Part shown: one piece after another, positions 45,138-53,077 of the stretch
Position numbering within the stretch: the first letter of the stretch is position 1
How the letters are laid out: every line of letters starts with the position of its first letter
Source of the DNA: Marinobacter sp. es.042
Lineage (GTDB): Bacteria > Pseudomonadota > Gammaproteobacteria > Pseudomonadales > Oleiphilaceae
Assembly: GCF_900188315.1 (NCBI RefSeq)
Contig: NZ_LT897781.1
Coordinates: 2,542,001-2,606,000, forward strand
Length of the DNA stretch: 64,000 nucleotides
Direction of reading: 5' to 3'
Position numbers and translations under genes: made by a program
Notes under the pieces: generated by a model
Databases searched by the model: none
The model's input: the letters and a program-made list of their open reading frames with translations, nothing else
What the model was told of the DNA's origin: nothing

Positions 45138-45176
45138 CTGACAGGCGGTCGCAAAGTGAAAGGGGCCGCCTGCCAG
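45138..45176. terminator. Hairpin between convergent lipoprotein genes
   Basis: CTGACAGGCGG (45138-45148) pairs with CCGCCTGCCAG (45166-45176), one mismatch, across a 17-base loop, between the stops of two convergent genes. No T tract on either strand; it may act as a weak bidirectional end. Confidence 0.4.
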
Positions 45177-45187
45177 GCATAAGGGAG

Positions 45188-45769
45188 TTACAGTGCGGCG
45201 GCCCTCGCCTCCGCCTGATCCGCACCCGCCACATTACCTCGAGCCCGGCGAATATCCGCCAGCAGAAGCCAGCCTGCTCGCTGAAGCCGTGTATCAGTGC
45301 CCGCCAGCGACAACCCCTTCAAAGTGAACTGCTCTGCAGAGCCCAACTGATTGCCCGCCACGTAGGCTTCGGACAGCTTGAAATACACCTCGGCAGATCG
45401 GGGGGCGATCCGCTGCGCGCGCTCCAGGCGTGCAATAGCGCCAGGCACATTGCCTTGCGCCAACAGCTGATCGGCCTCACGCACCAGGCTGAGCGCCGCC
45501 GGTGAGAGCCCATCCCCGGTTTCCCGATAGCTAGGGGAGCTGGAACGGGCCGGTTCCCGGGTTTCCGGAGCCGCCTCTGGCTGTTCGCTCTTGCGCCACA
45601 CGGGGGCTTCGCTTTCTTCGCTATCAGTACTGGTTCTGGGTGGTTCCGGCGCCTTGGCCGGCTCACTGCCGATCGGCACGTAGATTCCGCCTCCTGGCCC
45701 GGAAGCACAACCGGCCACGGACAGCAGCGTGGCGATCAGGGCAGTCCTTAACGAAAGTCGGTCAATCAT
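45188..45769 (-). CDS. lpoP: TPR lipoprotein, probable PBP1b activator LpoP
   Basis: 193 residues. The lipobox LSVAGC gives a lipidated Cys near residue 21. A Pro/Ser/Glu-rich linker (about 35-85) would reach across the periplasm, and a C-terminal TPR segment (about 88-190; ADQLLAQGNVPGAIARLERA, SAEVYFKLSEAYVAGNQLGS) follows. Its ATG overlaps the mrcB stop by 4 bases. A TPR lipoprotein cotranscribed with PBP1b and needed for its activity, LpoP, is known from P. aeruginosa; domain plan and position both fit. Confidence 0.85.
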   Translation of the reverse strand: MIDRLSLRTALIATLLSVAGCASGPGGGIYVPIGSEPAKAPEPPRTSTDSEESEAPVWRKSEQPEAAPETREPARSSSPSYRETGDGLSPAALSLVREADQLLAQGNVPGAIARLERAQRIAPRSAEVYFKLSEAYVAGNQLGSAEQFTLKGLSLAGTDTRLQRAGWLLLADIRRARGNVAGADQAEARAAAL

Positions 45770-48096
45770 TGAAACAGTCCTTCAAACCAACCCCGGATTC
45801 GACGTTCCAGAGTTCCGGAGCATGAAATTGTCTGCGTGGGTTCACTGCCAGCAATGTAGGGCAGCAGACGGGAATTGTCGCAGTATTCGTCTGTGAGTGC
45901 CTGCCGCTCCGAATTCACCCAGTGATAACTGACCCCGTCGGGTACCACCGGCGAGAAGCCGTGCTGGGGAACCTGAGCCATAAACCTCGACCACACCGGC
46001 AGAGCGCCACTGGCCCCGGTCAGTGAAGTTGGCCCGTTATCATCCCGCCCAACCCAGGCCACCGCAAGCAGGTCACCACTGAACCCGGCAAACCAGGAGT
46101 CCCGGCCATCATCGGTGGTGCCGGTCTTGCCGGCAAGACTGAGCTCTTCAGGCACGGTGTAATAGGCAGAGCGTCCTGTCCCCTCCTGCATGGTTTCCTG
46201 CATGGCGTATTGCACCAGGTGCACGGCGGCGGGATCGGCCACTTGCTCAACCTCAAGACTGTATCGGGATAGCGCCTCACCGCCGGCGTCCGTGACTTCA
46301 CGGATCGTGCGCAGCGGCGTATTGAAGCCGGACGTCGCCAGCCCCTGATAGATCTGCGCCACGGTCACCGGGCTCATGGAAACCGAGCCCAGAAGCATCG
46401 ACGGGTAACGGGAAATCGGGGTGTCGACGCCGAACGCTGTCAGCGTCTCCTGCACCCGATCCACTCCGATATCCAGCCCGACACGCACGGCAGGCAGGTT
46501 GTAAGAGTGGGACAGGGCCTTGTGCAGGGGTACTTCGCCCCGCTCCTCGCCATCGTAGTTCTTGGGCTGCCAGCGTTTGCCATCGTCGAATTCCAGGGTA
46601 AAGCTCTTATCCAGCACCGGTGTGGTCAGGGTATACCTCTCCGGCTCCTGCAACGCCGACAGATAGATAAACGGCTTGATCAACGACCCGATGGGACGGT
46701 TGGCATCCAGTGCCCGGTTGAATCCAGCAAATTGCGGGTCCCGGCCACCAACAAGCGCCAGCACTTCCCCGGAATCCTTCGCAGTGACTACCAGGGTGGC
46801 TTCCAGCGCCTCGGCATTCTGCCCACCGCCCAACCTCGGGAGGGTATCGGTTACCGCATACTCTGCCGCGTACTGAATCGCCGGGTTCAGGGTCGTGAAA
46901 ATCCGCAAACCTTCACTGCGCAGATCCTCTTCCTTGTAATCGCGGGCAAGGTGTCGCCGGACCAGATCGATATAGGCCGGGTACCGATTTTCCGAATACG
47001 ACGGGCGCTCACTGACGCCCAGCGGCAATCCACGAGCCCTGGACGCGCGCCCCGGCTCAATGAGGCCGGCCTGTTCCATTTCAGAAATCACCAGATTCCG
47101 CCGCTCGGTTGCGCGCTCCGGGTGGCGGCGCGGATTGTAGTAACTGGGGCCTTTGACCATGCCCACCAGCAACGCGATCTGGTGCACATCCAGATCCTTG
47201 AGGGATTCGCCAAAATAGAACTGGCTGGCAAGACCGAAACCATGAATGCTGCGCGTACCGGCTTGTCCGAGGTAGACCTCGTTCAGATAGGTTTCGAGGA
47301 TATCGTCTTTTTCATAGTGCAACTCCAGGAGCACCGACATCAGGGCTTCGTTGGCCTTTCTCACCAGCGTCTGCTCTCGAGTCAGGAAGAAGTTTTTCAC
47401 CAATTGTTGGGTCAGCGTGCTGCCACCCTGAACGATGCGCCCGGCCTGGATGTTGGCAAGCATGGCCCGGCCAATAGAAAGTGGCGCGATGCCGAAATGG
47501 TCGTAGAAATTACGATCCTCCACCGCCATCAGAGTGGTGGGCAACAGGGCCGGCACTTCATCCAGCTGAACCAGCACCCGGTCCTCCTTGTGCGCCGGGT
47601 AGATGCCGCCAATCTGCGCCGGCTCAAGCCGCACAATCGGGGCATTATCGCCTTCAATCACCGAAAAGCCCTGAACCCGATCGCCAGATATCATCAATGA
47701 GATCCTGCGCCTGGGTTCATCGCCGTCCGGGAAGGAAAAGCCCCGGGTACTGATCACAAAGCGATTGCCCGTGCGCTGGTAACTGCCGGATTTCCTGCCG
47801 TCACCCTTACGGAAACCGGAGAGGCTCAGTTCCCTCTCCAGGGCACCGGCACTGACGCTGGCGCCATCGAAAAGCTCCAGAGGGCGCGCGTAAACCCGGG
47901 ACGGAACCTCGAAACGCCGGCCCTCGAAACGGGAGGTCACCACGGCATCGAGGTAAACCATCCAGCCAGCCAGCAAAACGAGACCGATGGCACATAACCG
48001 GAACATAAAACGCCAGAACCACGGCCGGCGACCGTTGTTGGAGGAACGTCGGGAGGGCTTTCGCCTGGGGGTGGAGGATGCTTTGGATTTTTTCAT
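45766..48096 (-). CDS. mrcB: Penicillin-binding protein 1B
   Basis: 776 residues from the ATG of MKKSKASSTPRRK; an in-frame ATG 42 bases earlier is possible. A basic cytoplasmic tail and one membrane helix (about 31-50) precede a UB2H-like region, then the GT51 glycosyltransferase (EDRNFYDHFG with catalytic Glu near 193; GGSTLTQQLVKN) and a transpeptidase with SLIK, SYN and KTGTT motifs. It polymerises and cross-links peptidoglycan. A TATAAT lies only 8 bases before the ATG, so the message could be almost leaderless. LpoP is coupled downstream. Confidence 0.96.
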   Translation of the reverse strand: MKKSKASSTPRRKPSRRSSNNGRRPWFWRFMFRLCAIGLVLLAGWMVYLDAVVTSRFEGRRFEVPSRVYARPLELFDGASVSAGALERELSLSGFRKGDGRKSGSYQRTGNRFVISTRGFSFPDGDEPRRRISLMISGDRVQGFSVIEGDNAPIVRLEPAQIGGIYPAHKEDRVLVQLDEVPALLPTTLMAVEDRNFYDHFGIAPLSIGRAMLANIQAGRIVQGGSTLTQQLVKNFFLTREQTLVRKANEALMSVLLELHYEKDDILETYLNEVYLGQAGTRSIHGFGLASQFYFGESLKDLDVHQIALLVGMVKGPSYYNPRRHPERATERRNLVISEMEQAGLIEPGRASRARGLPLGVSERPSYSENRYPAYIDLVRRHLARDYKEEDLRSEGLRIFTTLNPAIQYAAEYAVTDTLPRLGGGQNAEALEATLVVTAKDSGEVLALVGGRDPQFAGFNRALDANRPIGSLIKPFIYLSALQEPERYTLTTPVLDKSFTLEFDDGKRWQPKNYDGEERGEVPLHKALSHSYNLPAVRVGLDIGVDRVQETLTAFGVDTPISRYPSMLLGSVSMSPVTVAQIYQGLATSGFNTPLRTIREVTDAGGEALSRYSLEVEQVADPAAVHLVQYAMQETMQEGTGRSAYYTVPEELSLAGKTGTTDDGRDSWFAGFSGDLLAVAWVGRDDNGPTSLTGASGALPVWSRFMAQVPQHGFSPVVPDGVSYHWVNSERQALTDEYCDNSRLLPYIAGSEPTQTISCSGTLERRIRGWFEGLFQ

Positions 48097-48217
48097 GCCG
48101 CGATTATAACGAAGGGAGCGGTGAGGAAGGCAGGCCATCCGTGTGTTATTTCTGTAATCTGCCCGTTATGATAGAGCAAGAAAAATCAATAGGTTCAGGG
48201 AACGCGAGGAGAGCACG

Positions 48218-49804
48218 GTGAGTGAGACATCCCCAGGCAATCTGATTCTGGCCATGCAGAATCCAGACCTGTACGACCATCCTGTCGATGGTTTCCAGGT
48301 TATCGAAACTCACATCTCACAGGTGGTTCTGACCGGTGACTACGCCTACAAGATCAAGAAGCCGATGGATTTCGGCTTCCTGAACTTCTCCACCCTCGAT
48401 CGCCGAAAGCATTTCTGCGAGGAGGAGCTCAGGCTCAATCGGCGACTGGCCGACAAACTGTATCTGGAGGTGGTACCCATCACCGGCACGCCCGACAACC
48501 CCATCCTCGGTGGGGAGGGAGAAGCCTTCGAATACGCGATCAAAATGCGTCAGTTCGGCCAGGAGCATCTCTTCGATCGCCTGCAGGAACAGGGAAAGCT
48601 GACGCCCGAACCACTCACGGACCTGGCCCGTCAGGTCGCTGCCTTCCATGAGCAGCTACCGCCTGTGCCGGACGACAAGCCGCTTGGCACTCCGGAAGCC
48701 GTGTTCGCTGCCATGCAGGAAAATTTTGACCAGATCCGGCCGATGATTGACGATTCGGATCTGCTCATGCAGCTGGACAACCTCCAGGCCTGGACCGAAT
48801 CCACCTTCGAACGCCACCGGGAGTTGATTGCCCGTCGTCGCGACAGCGGAATGGTGCGGGAATGCCATGGCGACCTCCATCTCGCCAATATCACCCGCTT
48901 CGAGGATGAGGTAACGGTTTTCGACTGCATTGAATTCAACGAACCGTTCCGCTGGATCGATGTGATCAACGATCTCGCGTTCCTGTTGATGGATCTGGAG
49001 TCCCGTGGGGAAAGCGCCCTTGCCAACCAGGTGCTCAATACGTACCTGGAATACCGCGACGACTTCGAAGCCCTGCCCTTGTTGCCGCTTTATAAGGCAT
49101 ACCGGGCTATGGTGCGCGCCAAGATTGCCCTGTTTACCATGGGAAACCCGGGGCTCACTGATGCTGAAAAAGCCGACCTGATGCAGCGCTATCGAGCCTA
49201 CGCCCAGTTGGCCGAGGATTACGGCACTATTCCGAATCACTATCTGCTGGCAACCACCGGGCTGTCCGCCAGCGGCAAGACCTGCGTCAGCGCCGCCATG
49301 GCCAATGAACTGGGGCTGATACGCCTGCGCTCCGATGTCGAACGCAAGCGCCTGCACGGACTGGCACCCCTGGAGAGCTCCCGCTCACCGACCGGTGGCA
49401 ATCTGTACACCGAGGAAGCGACAGAGAAAACCTATCAGCGGCTGGCAGAGCTTGCCAGTCACGTTCTGGCCGCCGGTTTCCCGGTGATTGTGGACGCCGC
49501 CAGCCTGAAACAGAAAGAGCGGGCCCTGCTGGCATCGATAGCCGAAGATCAGGGTGTGCCCTTTGCCCTGATCCATTGCGAGGCGCCGGAAGATCTGCGC
49601 CGGGAGTGGATCCGCAATCGCAAGGGCGATGCCTCCGAGGCAACCGAGGAATTGCTGGACGCCCAGCAAACCTGGTTTGAACCGTTAACCGTGGAAGAGA
49701 AGAGCCACACCATCCACCTGCACACTGACCAGGAGCATGTGGCAGAGGCGGTGGCCGACCGTATCCGCCAACACCTGGGCATCCCCGGCGGAAAGGCCGA
49801 CTAA
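48218..49804 (+). CDS. Fused APH-like phosphotransferase and P-loop kinase
   Basis: 528 residues from a GTG with GAGGAG 6 bases ahead. The first 340 residues resemble aminoglycoside-type small-molecule kinases: YAYKIKKP (ATP lysine), ECHGDLHLANI (catalytic loop) and VFDCIEFN (metal Asp). The last 180 residues are a P-loop kinase with TGLSASGKT (Walker A) and a DVERKRL substrate segment. Such fusions occur widely; the substrate of neither half is known, and drug resistance is not implied. The pentapeptide and Rieske genes follow within 40 bases. Confidence 0.88.
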   Translation: MSETSPGNLILAMQNPDLYDHPVDGFQVIETHISQVVLTGDYAYKIKKPMDFGFLNFSTLDRRKHFCEEELRLNRRLADKLYLEVVPITGTPDNPILGGEGEAFEYAIKMRQFGQEHLFDRLQEQGKLTPEPLTDLARQVAAFHEQLPPVPDDKPLGTPEAVFAAMQENFDQIRPMIDDSDLLMQLDNLQAWTESTFERHRELIARRRDSGMVRECHGDLHLANITRFEDEVTVFDCIEFNEPFRWIDVINDLAFLLMDLESRGESALANQVLNTYLEYRDDFEALPLLPLYKAYRAMVRAKIALFTMGNPGLTDAEKADLMQRYRAYAQLAEDYGTIPNHYLLATTGLSASGKTCVSAAMANELGLIRLRSDVERKRLHGLAPLESSRSPTGGNLYTEEATEKTYQRLAELASHVLAAGFPVIVDAASLKQKERALLASIAEDQGVPFALIHCEAPEDLRREWIRNRKGDASEATEELLDAQQTWFEPLTVEEKSHTIHLHTDQEHVAEAVADRIRQHLGIPGGKAD

Positions 49805-49844
49805 GAACAACAACTGGCTCCCACTGGCGAGCGCGAGGTTCGAT

Positions 49845-50213
49845 ATGGACGATAAAAGCGAACACGAAGTACATCAGATCAGTCACCCGCTCTACGATAT
49901 TCTTCGTAGCGAGGACATGCAGGCGTTCAATGCTGAAAAGGCAAAGCTTGCAGAGTTCCCCAGTTTCGCCCATGGCGATTTCCGGGGTCTGGATCTCAGG
50001 GGAATGGATGCCAAGGGGCTGGATTTCCGCCACGCCTACTTCCGGGGCGCCGACCTGCGAGGTGTCGACTTCTCGAAATCCCGAATGGAAGGCTCCAGTA
50101 TTGCCAGCGCCAAGATTTCCGGCTGCTATTTTCCGCATCGCCTGGACGCCGATGAGGTCGTCATGTCCCTGAATCACGGGACCCGCATGCGATACACAAT
50201 CTTGCCGAAATGA
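49845..50213 (+). CDS. Pentapeptide-repeat protein
   Basis: 122 residues from the ATG of MDDKSEHEVHQ with GAGG 6 bases upstream. Residues about 43-92 carry A(D/N)LxF-type pentapeptides (FRGLDLRGMDAKGLDFRHAY, FRGADLRGVDFSKSRMEGSS), enough for two to three turns of a quadrilateral beta-helix. That is too short for a DNA-mimic like Qnr. Located 40 bases after the fused kinase and overlapping the Rieske gene by 4 bases. Function unknown. Confidence 0.82.
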   Translation: MDDKSEHEVHQISHPLYDILRSEDMQAFNAEKAKLAEFPSFAHGDFRGLDLRGMDAKGLDFRHAYFRGADLRGVDFSKSRMEGSSIASAKISGCYFPHRLDADEVVMSLNHGTRMRYTILPK

Positions 50214-50581
50214 GCAGCGTCCCGCATACCTGGCAGCCCGTCTGTCCAGCCTCTGAGCTGGCATTGGGCCAATTCGTGGAATTCCGGCTCCGGGAGAAGG
50301 CCCGGGAGCCGGCAGGCATGCCGCTGACCGGGTTCCTGTTTCTGGATGGTGGCACGCCCCGCGCCTACCTGAACATCTGTCCGCATCTGGGCGTTGAACT
50401 GAACTGGATGCCCGGCCGGTTCATGGATTCCGACAACCTGTTTATCCAGTGTTCCACCCACGGCGCCCTGTTCAAGCCCTCAGACGGCGAATGCATTGCC
50501 GGGCCCTGCCAGGGCGATGCGCTCGCCCAGCTGGACCTGCGGGAGCGGGACGGCCAGATTGAGGTCAGACTTCCAGAATAA
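50210..50581 (+). CDS. Small Rieske [2Fe-2S] protein
   Basis: 123 residues. ICPHLGVEL (C-x-H) and [10 protein letters not shown] (C-x2-H) give the two Cys and two His ligands of a Rieske cluster; the family is usually a ferredoxin-like electron carrier or a regulator subunit. No signal peptide or membrane segment, so cytoplasmic. The ATG overlaps the pentapeptide stop by 4 bases, and its 3' end overlaps the convergent sfsA by 17 bases. No partner oxygenase is nearby. Confidence 0.9.
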   Translation: MSSVPHTWQPVCPASELALGQFVEFRLREKAREPAGMPLTGFLFLDGGTPRAYLNICPHLGVELNWMPGRFMDSDNLFIQCSTHGALFKPSDGECIAGPCQGDALAQLDLRERDGQIEVRLPE

Positions 50582-51296
50582 CGGGCACCGATTCGGTCAG
50601 GGTCAACACACCTGTTGGCGTGCCGTCGCTCTCGCTCAGATCGGCACGATAGGCAATCACTTCCACGCCAGCATCGCAGGCCTCCCGCAGCAACTCACCG
50701 TATTTTCGATCAATATGGTCCGCCGGGCGAACGGTTTGAATGCCGGTGTGATTCACCACGAAAAACAGCACTGCGCGATCGCCCTGCTCAACCTGGGCAA
50801 TCAGCTCCCGCAGATGCTTCTGGCCGCGCTCGGTCACCGCATCGGGGAAAAAACCCTGAGCATCTTCCGCCAGCGTGACATTCTTGACCTCCACCCAGGC
50901 ATCGGCCGCGGTGTCATGGCCGGAAAGCAGCAGGTCGATCCGGCTTTTCTCCGAACCATACTTAACCTCGGCGCGGCACTCGGAATAGCCGGCCAGCTCC
51001 GCCACGGTGCCGGCCTGCACAGCCGCCCGGGCCTGGCTGTTCGGCCGGGCGGTGTTCACACAGGCCAGTTGCCCGGGCGAGGTTTCCACCAACTCCCAGG
51101 TGTACTGGAGTTTGCGCTTGGGGTTATCGCTATAGCTAAGCCAGACTCGGGCATCCTCCGGCTGACAGCCCAGCATGGAGCCGGTGTTCGGACAATGGGC
51201 CGTAATTTCTGAACCATCCGGCAGCCGCACGTCTGCCAGAAAGCGTTTGTAGCGGCGGATAAGCCGGCCTTCAACCAGCGGTTCTGGAAACTTCAT
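50565..51296 (-). CDS. sfsA: Sugar fermentation stimulation protein SfsA
   Basis: 243 residues from the ATG of [19 protein letters not shown] with GGAG 5 bases upstream. [19 protein letters not shown] and [11 protein letters not shown], then [14 protein letters not shown], are hallmark stretches; the acidic/lysine cluster is nuclease-like, and the family's role (named for maltose fermentation in E. coli) is unsettled. Divergent from dksA, as is common in gammaproteobacteria. The 179-base gap (51297-51475) shows no clear promoter. Confidence 0.95.
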   Translation of the reverse strand: MKFPEPLVEGRLIRRYKRFLADVRLPDGSEITAHCPNTGSMLGCQPEDARVWLSYSDNPKRKLQYTWELVETSPGQLACVNTARPNSQARAAVQAGTVAELAGYSECRAEVKYGSEKSRIDLLLSGHDTAADAWVEVKNVTLAEDAQGFFPDAVTERGQKHLRELIAQVEQGDRAVLFFVVNHTGIQTVRPADHIDRKYGELLREACDAGVEVIAYRADLSESDGTPTGVLTLTESVPVILEV

Positions 51297-51475
51297 GTGA
51301 TCTCCGTACAAAAGTCGATGTCACAAGGCTGGCACCCCCGTGACTAATCTGCTATTTTCCGCAAATTCCCGTTTCAGGACGAATGCTTCATCCAGGGTAT
51401 AACCGCGCAGCCACGGGGGCTCACGCGGAGGGAAGCAAACCGTTCTTGTGAAGTACAAACAAGAGGCCGGGTTCA

Positions 51476-51916
51476 ATGGCAACTACTGCAGAACAACCAC
51501 GCGAACGTTTTACCAACTTCACCCCCTATGAAATGAAGAAGGGTGAAGAGTACATGAGTGCGGAAATGCTCCAGCACTTCAAGGATCTGCTGCTGCAATG
51601 GAAGCAGGAGCTGATGGAAGAAGTCGACCGCACCATGCACCACATGCAGGAAGACGCCGCAAATTACGCGGATCCCAGCGATCGCGCAACCCAGGAGGAA
51701 GAATTCAGCCTGGAGCTGCGTACCCGCGACCGCGAGCGGAAGCTGATCAAGAAGATTGACCAGACCATCGACCGCATCGACAAAGACGACTATGGCTTCT
51801 GCGATCAGTGTGGCGTGGAAATCGGTATCCGCCGTCTGGAAGCTCGACCAACAGCCACCCTGTGCATCGACTGCAAGACACTGGCCGAGATTCGCGAACG
51901 CCAGACCGGCATCTGA
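51476..51916 (+). CDS. dksA: RNA polymerase-binding transcription factor DksA
   Basis: 146 residues. DksA enters the secondary channel of RNA polymerase and works with ppGpp. The coiled coil (about 35-105) bears the tip DPSDRATQEEEF, with the Asp pair that acts near the active site, and the zinc finger uses CDQC and CIDC. It is in the usual order ahead of gluQ, with a strong hairpin between. The rRNA and tRNA promoters in this window, with GC-rich discriminators, are typical DksA/ppGpp targets. Confidence 0.98.
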   Translation: MATTAEQPRERFTNFTPYEMKKGEEYMSAEMLQHFKDLLLQWKQELMEEVDRTMHHMQEDAANYADPSDRATQEEEFSLELRTRDRERKLIKKIDQTIDRIDKDDYGFCDQCGVEIGIRRLEARPTATLCIDCKTLAEIRERQTGI

Positions 51917-51934
51917 GCCTACTACGCAACAGCT

Positions 51935-51965
51935 GCCGGTTGGGGCTTTTCTCAGCCCCGCCGGC
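51935..51965 (+). terminator. Hairpin between dksA and gluQ
   Basis: GCCGG (51935-51939) with CCGGC (51961-51965) and GGGGCT (51942-51947) with AGCCCC (51954-51959), with a short loop. It has a T4 in the loop, not after the stem, so it may attenuate or stabilise rather than stop transcription. Confidence 0.5.
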
Positions 51966-51977
51966 TGACTTACCGCC

Positions 51978-52850
51978 ATGAACAACCCTCATTACCGGGG
52001 CCGGTTTGCGCCCTCTCCGACAGGCCCGCTGCATTTTGGCTCCCTCGTTACCGCACTTGCCAGCTTTCTGGAAGCCCGCAGCCAGGGCGGCCAGTGGTTT
52101 ATCCGCATTGAAGACCTGGACCCTCTGAGAGAGCCGCCGGAAGCGACCGGCCAGATCATTGCCAGCCTTGACGCCCACGGGCTGTTTCCCGACGAGCCGG
52201 TACGCTTTCAATCCAGACGTCACGACGCCTATCAGCACGCCATTAACCGGCTGCTTGAAAGCGGCTACGCGTATCGTTGCCAGTGCTCGCGCAAGGAATT
52301 GCAGGCCAATGAGGGGCGCCACCCGAACCAGTGTCGCACTCGCACAGAAATCGACGGTGACCGGCCATTCGCGATCCGCTTTGCCCTCGAAGACGAAGAC
52401 TGCCACTGGCACGACCAGCTGCTGGGGCCACAACACCAGACGGTGCAAGCAGAGCTTGACGATCCGGTCATCCTCCGCAAGGAGGGGTTCTACGCCTATC
52501 AGTTGGCGGTGGTGGTCGATGACATTGATCAGGGCATCACGGACGTGGTGCGTGGCTCGGATCTGCTGGACATGACGGCGCAGCAGCAACAGATTTATCG
52601 GGCCCTGGGAGCTCTTCCTCCACGCTGGCTTCACATCCCGGTCATACTCAATGAGCAGGGTCAGAAACTGAGCAAGCAGACCCATGCGCCAGCTCTTGAT
52701 GATAACAAGCCTGTCGACAACCTGTTCATGGCGCTCGTTGCCCTTGGCCAGAACCCGCCTGCCAACCTGGCCAGCGGTTCGCTGGATTCGCTGCTGGAGT
52801 GGGGCCGGAGTAACTGGCGACGGGGCGCCATCCACCTGACATCCCAGTGA
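51978..52850 (+). CDS. gluQ: Glutamyl-Q tRNA(Asp) synthetase
   Basis: 290 residues. It charges queuosine-34 of tRNA-Asp with glutamate, without using tRNA-Glu. YRGRFAPSPTGPLHFGSLVT is the HIGH-type motif and QKLSKQTHA the KMSKS equivalent; CQCSRKELQ and a downstream Cys bind zinc as in this family. The anticodon-binding half of GluRS is absent, as expected. It follows dksA, the conserved order. Confidence 0.96.
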   Translation: MNNPHYRGRFAPSPTGPLHFGSLVTALASFLEARSQGGQWFIRIEDLDPLREPPEATGQIIASLDAHGLFPDEPVRFQSRRHDAYQHAINRLLESGYAYRCQCSRKELQANEGRHPNQCRTRTEIDGDRPFAIRFALEDEDCHWHDQLLGPQHQTVQAELDDPVILRKEGFYAYQLAVVVDDIDQGITDVVRGSDLLDMTAQQQQIYRALGALPPRWLHIPVILNEQGQKLSKQTHAPALDDNKPVDNLFMALVALGQNPPANLASGSLDSLLEWGRSNWRRGAIHLTSQ

Positions 52851-52900
52851 GGGACATGGTATAAAGCCCTTCTCACACCTCAGCGCGGATAGCATGCCTG

Positions 52901-53077
52901 ATGTATATCTACCGTCTGGTCTTCCTGTTGGTACTGGCCATCTATATCTTTTCGCCCAACATCCTTGACTGGTGGACTTCGCCGGGAAACGTCTGGTACA
53001 GCCCCTACCTTATCTGGGCCGGGCTGATTGCCATCGGTTTCTGGCTGGAATGGCGGCGAGACCCCAATGAGTTTTAG
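52901..53077 (+). CDS. cbrX: Small membrane protein CbrX-like
   Basis: 58 residues: two hydrophobic helices (MYIYRLVFLLVLAIYIFSP and SPYLIWAGLIAIGFWLEW) separated by a WWTSPGNVW loop, ending RRDPNEF. It overlaps the start of cbrA by 11 bases, so the two are probably translationally coupled. Pseudomonas has a small hydrophobic ORF, CbrX, overlapping cbrA in the same way; length, hydrophobicity and position all fit. Its function is not shown, though modulation of CbrA synthesis or activity is plausible. Confidence 0.8.
   Translation: MYIYRLVFLLVLAIYIFSPNILDWWTSPGNVWYSPYLIWAGLIAIGFWLEWRRDPNEF

Noticed and set aside
48218..49804. Aminoglycoside resistance gene
   Set aside because: APH-like motifs occur in many kinases; the fusion to a P-loop kinase and the chromosomal context do not indicate resistance.
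49845..50213. Qnr-like quinolone protection protein
   Set aside because: Only about ten pentapeptides, much shorter than Qnr, and no dimer module; the sequence supports only a generic pentapeptide protein.
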